This document shows, piece after piece, positions 60,977 through 64,000 of a DNA stretch of 64,000 bases. Source of the stretch: Pseudomonas sediminis (GTDB lineage: Bacteria > Pseudomonadota > Gammaproteobacteria > Pseudomonadales > Pseudomonadaceae); NCBI RefSeq assembly GCF_002741105.1, contig NZ_NIQU01000007.1, positions 248,001-312,000 on the forward strand, in the 5' to 3' direction. A model generated the notes under the pieces. The model saw only the letters and a program-made list of their open reading frames with translations, ran no database searches and was not told the origin of the DNA. The translations under genes and the position numbers were made by a program. Each line of letters starts with the position of its first letter. The stretch's first letter is position 1.

Positions 60977-61729
60977 ATGCAGAACTATAAGAAGATCCTG
61001 CTGGCCGCAGCCGCTACTCTGGCTTTCGGCACCAGCGCTGTCGCAGCTGACAAACTGAAACTCGGCACCGAAGGCGCCTACCCGCCCTTCAACCTGATCG
61101 ACGCTAGCGGTAAGGTCACTGGTTTCGATATCGAAATCGGCCAGGCACTGTGCGCCAAGATGCAGGCAGAGTGCGAAGTGGTCACCTCCGACTGGGATGG
61201 CATCATCCCGGCTCTGAACGCCAAGAAGTTCGATTTCCTGATCGCCTCGATGTCGATCACCGAAGAGCGTCAGGCCGCGGTCGACTTCACCGAGCCCTAC
61301 TACACCAACAAACTGCAGTTCATCGCACCGAAGTCGGCTGACTTCAAGACCGATGCCGCCAGCCTCAAAGGCAAGGTAATCGGCGCCCAGCGCGCCACCA
61401 TCGCCGGCACCTGGCTGGAAGACAACATGGGCAAGGTGGTCGACATCAAGCTGTATGACACTCAGGAAAACGCCTACCTCGACCTGGCCTCCGGTCGCCT
61501 CGACGGCGTTCTGGCCGACACCTTCGTCAACTGGGAATGGCTCAAGAGCGACGCCGGCAAAGAGTTCGAATTCAAGGGCGACCCTGTATTCGACAACGAC
61601 AAGATCGGTATCGCCGTACGCAAGGGCGACCCGCTGCGCGAGAAGCTGAACGCCGCTCTGCAAGCCATCGTCGAAGACGGCACCTACAAGCAGATCAACG
61701 ACAAGTACTTCCCGTTCAGCATCTACTGA
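60977..61729 (+). CDS. Basic amino acid ABC transporter, periplasmic binding protein
   Basis: 250-aa protein. Signal peptide MQNYKKILLAAAATLAFGTSAVAA, then the SBP_bac_3 domain of the lysine/arginine/ornithine (ArgT/HisJ/AotJ) type: KLGTEGAYPPFNLIDASGKVTGFDIEIGQAL, with the ligand-binding Asp/Arg region DFLIASMSITEERQAAVDFTEPYY. Starts 15 bp after the ATPase gene. A 54-bp gap with a GCCGCCCATTGGGCGGC hairpin follows before the first permease, which may attenuate permease expression relative to this abundant protein. Confidence 0.93.
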   Translation: MQNYKKILLAAAATLAFGTSAVAADKLKLGTEGAYPPFNLIDASGKVTGFDIEIGQALCAKMQAECEVVTSDWDGIIPALNAKKFDFLIASMSITEERQAAVDFTEPYYTNKLQFIAPKSADFKTDAASLKGKVIGAQRATIAGTWLEDNMGKVVDIKLYDTQENAYLDLASGRLDGVLADTFVNWEWLKSDAGKEFEFKGDPVFDNDKIGIAVRKGDPLREKLNAALQAIVEDGTYKQINDKYFPFSIY

Positions 61730-61741
61730 TGACCTGAAGGC

Positions 61742-61764
61742 ACCGCGCCGCCCATTGGGCGGCG
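61742..61764 (+). terminator. Internal hairpin after the binding-protein gene
   Basis: GCGCCGCCCA (61745-61754) and TGGGCGGCGC (61755-61764) form a near-perfect inverted repeat without U-tract, 15 bp after the stop. Such structures often protect the upstream mRNA of abundant binding proteins and reduce read-through. Confidence 0.6.
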
Positions 61765-61783
61765 CAGTTGCCCGAGCCCTCCG

Positions 61784-62479
61784 ATGATTTTTGACCTCCA
61801 CGGATTCGGCCCCGCCCTGGCCGCCGGCACCCTGATGACCATCAAACTGGCGCTGTCCGCGCTGGCTGTGGGTCTTGTGCTTGGCCTGCTCGGCGCGCTG
61901 GCCAAGACTTCGCCGTACAAGCCGCTGCAGTGGCTCGGCGGCAGCTATTCCACCCTGGTGCGGGGTATCCCCGAACTGCTCTGGGTACTGCTGATCTATT
62001 TCGGCACGGTCGGTCTGATGCGCAGCCTGGCCGATCTGCTTGGTGTCGAGAGCCTGGAGCTCTCCGCCTTCGCTGCGGGCACCATCGCCCTCGGCCTGTG
62101 CTTCGGTGCCTATGCCACCGAAGTGTTCCGCGGCGCCATCCTTGCCATCCCCAAGGGCCACCGCGAAGCCGGCCAGGCGCTCGGTATGTCCAAGGGTCGC
62201 ATTCTCTGGAAGCTGATCCTGCCGCAGATGTGGCGCATCGCCCTGCCCGGCCTGGGTAACCTGTTCATGATTCTGATGAAGGACACCGCACTGGTGTCGG
62301 TAATTGGCCTGGAAGAGATCATGCGCCGGTCGCAGATCGCCGTGACCGCCAGCAAAGAGCCTTTCACCTTCTACATGGTCGCCGCCTTCATCTATCTGGG
62401 CCTGACCGTTCTCGCCATGATCGGCATGCACTTCCTTGAAAAGCGCGCCAGCCGCGGCTTCGTCCGGAGCGCCTCATGA
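61784..62479 (+). CDS. Basic amino acid ABC transporter, permease (HisQ type)
   Basis: 231-aa inner-membrane protein of the HisQ/AotQ family with about five helices. The cytoplasmic EAA loop with the conserved Gly reads GHREAGQALGMSKGRILWKLILPQMWRIALPGLGN, and the N-terminal AAGTLMTIKLALSALAVGLVLGLLGAL is the usual first helix. It pairs with the next gene product as a heterodimer. Its stop overlaps the next start by 4 bp. Confidence 0.93.
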   Translation: MIFDLHGFGPALAAGTLMTIKLALSALAVGLVLGLLGALAKTSPYKPLQWLGGSYSTLVRGIPELLWVLLIYFGTVGLMRSLADLLGVESLELSAFAAGTIALGLCFGAYATEVFRGAILAIPKGHREAGQALGMSKGRILWKLILPQMWRIALPGLGNLFMILMKDTALVSVIGLEEIMRRSQIAVTASKEPFTFYMVAAFIYLGLTVLAMIGMHFLEKRASRGFVRSAS

Positions 62480-63165
62480 ATTGGGAAGTTATTATCAAAT
62501 GGCTGCCACGCCTGTCCGAAGGCGCGATGCTGACCCTCGAACTGGTGGCCATCGCTGTCGTCGCCGGACTCATCCTCGCACTGCCGATGGGCATCGCCCG
62601 CGCATCCAAGCACTGGTATGTGCGCGCCCTGCCCTATGGCTACATTTTCTTCTTCCGCGGCACACCGCTGCTGGTGCAGCTGTTCCTGATCTATTACGGC
62701 CTGGCCCAGTTCGATGCCGTCCGCCAGGGCCCACTGTGGCCCTACCTGCGCGACCCGTACTGGTGCGCCGTATTGACCATGACGCTGCACACCGCCGCCT
62801 ATATTGCCGAGATCCTGCGCGGCGCCATTCAGGCCGTGCCACCCGGCGAGATCGAAGCGGCACGGGCGCTGGGCATGTCACGACCGCAGGCGATGCTTTA
62901 CATCATCCTGCCACGCGCGGCTCGCATCGGCTTGCCGGCGTACAGCAACGAAGTGATCCTGATGCTCAAGGCCAGCGCCCTGGCCAGCACGGTGACACTG
63001 CTGGAACTGACCGGTATGGCCCGGACCATCATCGCTCGCACCTATTTGCCAGTGGAGATCTTCTTCGCCGCTGCGATGTTCTACCTGGCGATAACCTTCG
63101 TGCTGGTACAGGCCTTCCGCCTGCTCGAACGCTGGCTACGCGTCGACGCCTGCCAGGGTCGCTAA
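62476..63165 (+). CDS. Basic amino acid ABC transporter, permease (HisM type)
   Basis: 229-aa second permease of the HisM/AotM family. The EAA loop is PPGEIEAARALGMSRPQAMLYIILPRAARIGLPAYSNE. FFFRGTPLLVQLFLIYYGLAQFD is characteristic. It overlaps the first permease by 4 bp. The four-gene order, ATPase, binding protein, HisQ, HisM, is that of the P. aeruginosa PA5152-5155 transporter. Confidence 0.93.
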   Translation: MNWEVIIKWLPRLSEGAMLTLELVAIAVVAGLILALPMGIARASKHWYVRALPYGYIFFFRGTPLLVQLFLIYYGLAQFDAVRQGPLWPYLRDPYWCAVLTMTLHTAAYIAEILRGAIQAVPPGEIEAARALGMSRPQAMLYIILPRAARIGLPAYSNEVILMLKASALASTVTLLELTGMARTIIARTYLPVEIFFAAAMFYLAITFVLVQAFRLLERWLRVDACQGR

Positions 63166-63222
63166 GCTACCGGGCAGCCCCCTTGATGCGGGCCGCCCGG
63201 CTCAACCAGACGCATACGCACC

Positions 63223-64000
63223 ATGTCCGAGCCCATTCTTACCTCAGGCGATCTGCTCGCTCGCTTCCAGGCCCTGGACAGTTTTCTTCTGCAGCATCAG
63301 GCGCTCTGGCGCCCTCGGCCGTTTCATTACCTGCAACTGCCATGGGAAAGCGAGCTGCCAGAGCTCGCCGCCTGGCTACGCAGCCGCTCCCTGGAACAGG
63401 CCGAGGCCAGGGACAACAGCCCCTTCGCCCTCTCTGCACCAGCGCCCTTTCCTGAGCTGGCCCACCGAGCGCAAGCGCTTAGCCAGCTGGGCGAGATCCC
63501 AAGCCAGGACAGTCCCCCGCGTGCGCATACCTTCAGCGTCGATGTACCCGGCAGAAAGCTGGCGCAGATCCAGGCCTTCGCCAGTCACCTGCAGTTTCGC
63601 CAGCGCCCCGCGCACTGGCTCGACTGGTGTTCCGGCAAAGGCCACCTCGGTCGCTGGCTGACTCAGGGTGACCAGCACCTGACCTGCCTGGAGTACGATC
63701 CGGCACTGATTGACTCCGGTAGCGCACTGAGCAAGCGCCTGGGATTGGCTGCCGCCCATCTACAGCAGGATGTGCTGGCCGATGATTGCAGCGAGCACCT
63801 GCGCAAAGAGCACACGCCAGTGGCGCTGCACGCCTGCGGCGACCTGCACGTACGCCTGCTGCAACTGGCTAGTCGCAACGGCTGCACCCAATTGGCGGTC
63901 GCGCCCTGCTGCTACAACCGTATCGCCGGCCAGCAGTACCAACCGCTGTCAGCAGCGGCGCAGGGCTCAAGCCTGCAGCTATCACGTGACGACCTCGGCC
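63223..64000 (+). CDS. Partial methyltransferase, Methyltransf_32-like
   Basis: The reading frame is open from ATG 63223 to the window end (259 codons seen), so the C-terminus is missing. The N-terminal 120 residues are helical and acidic. The second half contains an AdoMet-binding pattern: WLDWCSGKGHLGRWLTQ (motif I, DxCxGxGxxG type), LTCLEYDPALI (motif II), VALHACGDLHVRLLQ (motif III/IV) and LAVAPCCYNRI, a PCC(Y/F) motif typical of the Methyltransf_32 group (GSTCD-like). The substrate is unknown. It is 57 bp after the transporter operon, in the same direction. Confidence 0.8.
   Translation, partial: MSEPILTSGDLLARFQALDSFLLQHQALWRPRPFHYLQLPWESELPELAAWLRSRSLEQAEARDNSPFALSAPAPFPELAHRAQALSQLGEIPSQDSPPRAHTFSVDVPGRKLAQIQAFASHLQFRQRPAHWLDWCSGKGHLGRWLTQGDQHLTCLEYDPALIDSGSALSKRLGLAAAHLQQDVLADDCSEHLRKEHTPVALHACGDLHVRLLQLASRNGCTQLAVAPCCYNRIAGQQYQPLSAAAQGSSLQLSRDDLG

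Overview
The window is chromosomal DNA of a high-GC gammaproteobacterium, almost certainly Pseudomonas sensu lato (P. mendocina / pseudoalcaligenes-like). The basis is the protein similarity of nearly every housekeeping gene to Pseudomonas families and two long blocks that follow, from memory, the gene order of P. aeruginosa PAO1. Block A (about 1-31950) runs like PA0350 down to PA0305: folA, glpQ, a DUF2868/DUF3482 GTPase pair, lgt-thyA, a TauE/SafE permease, an NRDE protein, rppH-ptsP, a HAD phosphatase, ilvA, rpiA, a cadmium/zinc cassette (DUF3703, cadA, cadR), yegP, a carO/carP calcium-response cluster, an FAH-family gene, a D-2-hydroxyglutarate dehydrogenase divergent from serA, small conserved genes, an AraC regulator and a HacB-type acylase. 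Block B (about 32280-64000) runs like PA5126 to PA5155: a small membrane protein, trmL, secB, grx, a rhodanese, gpmI, an envC-like gene, ctpA, three periplasmic binding proteins, the hisB-hisH-DUF2164-hisA-hisF cluster, an OFA-family MFS transporter, asmA-like, mutY, yggX, tRNA-Phe, a basic amino acid ABC transporter and a partial methyltransferase.

Between tRNA-Phe and the ABC transporter sits an accessory island (51025-59937): a complete type I restriction-modification operon (hsdM, hsdS, hsdR) with two extra genes embedded, a PD-(D/E)XK nuclease of DUF5655 type whose start overlaps the hsdS stop, and a Schlafen/AlbA_2-type ATP-binding protein. hsdS has visibly lower GC in its target recognition domains. 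No integrase or flanking tRNA duplication was found.

The two most interesting non-coding signals are as follows. (1) At the junction of the two blocks lies a near-consensus sigma-54 promoter (32091-32106) followed by two identical 48-bp modules, each ending in a GC hairpin and a T-rich tract. The position (next to the PA5126-like gene), promoter type and modular repeats match the nitrogen-regulated sRNA NrsZ. (2) Upstream of the carO homologue are four TTMAG boxes at exact 11-bp period (19866-19903). This is the TTAAG-N6-TTAAG pattern reported for the BqsR/CarR response regulator, extended to four units, in front of a cluster in which CarO is flanked by two CarP-like beta-propeller paralogues.

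Functionally the window mixes nucleotide metabolism (folA, thyA, rpiA), amino acid biosynthesis (ilvA, serA with its partner dehydrogenase, and his genes; the HAD enzyme at 11138 may supply the histidinol-phosphatase that the monofunctional HisB lacks), envelope biogenesis and proteolysis (lgt, secB, envC-like, ctpA, asmA-like), stress and metal sensing (cadA/cadR, carO/carP), RNA decay and nitrogen PTS (rppH-ptsP) and host defence (type I RM). Many intergenic gaps carry GTAGGG-ended palindromes or REP-like repeats. No rRNA, CRISPR array, insertion sequence or prophage was seen.
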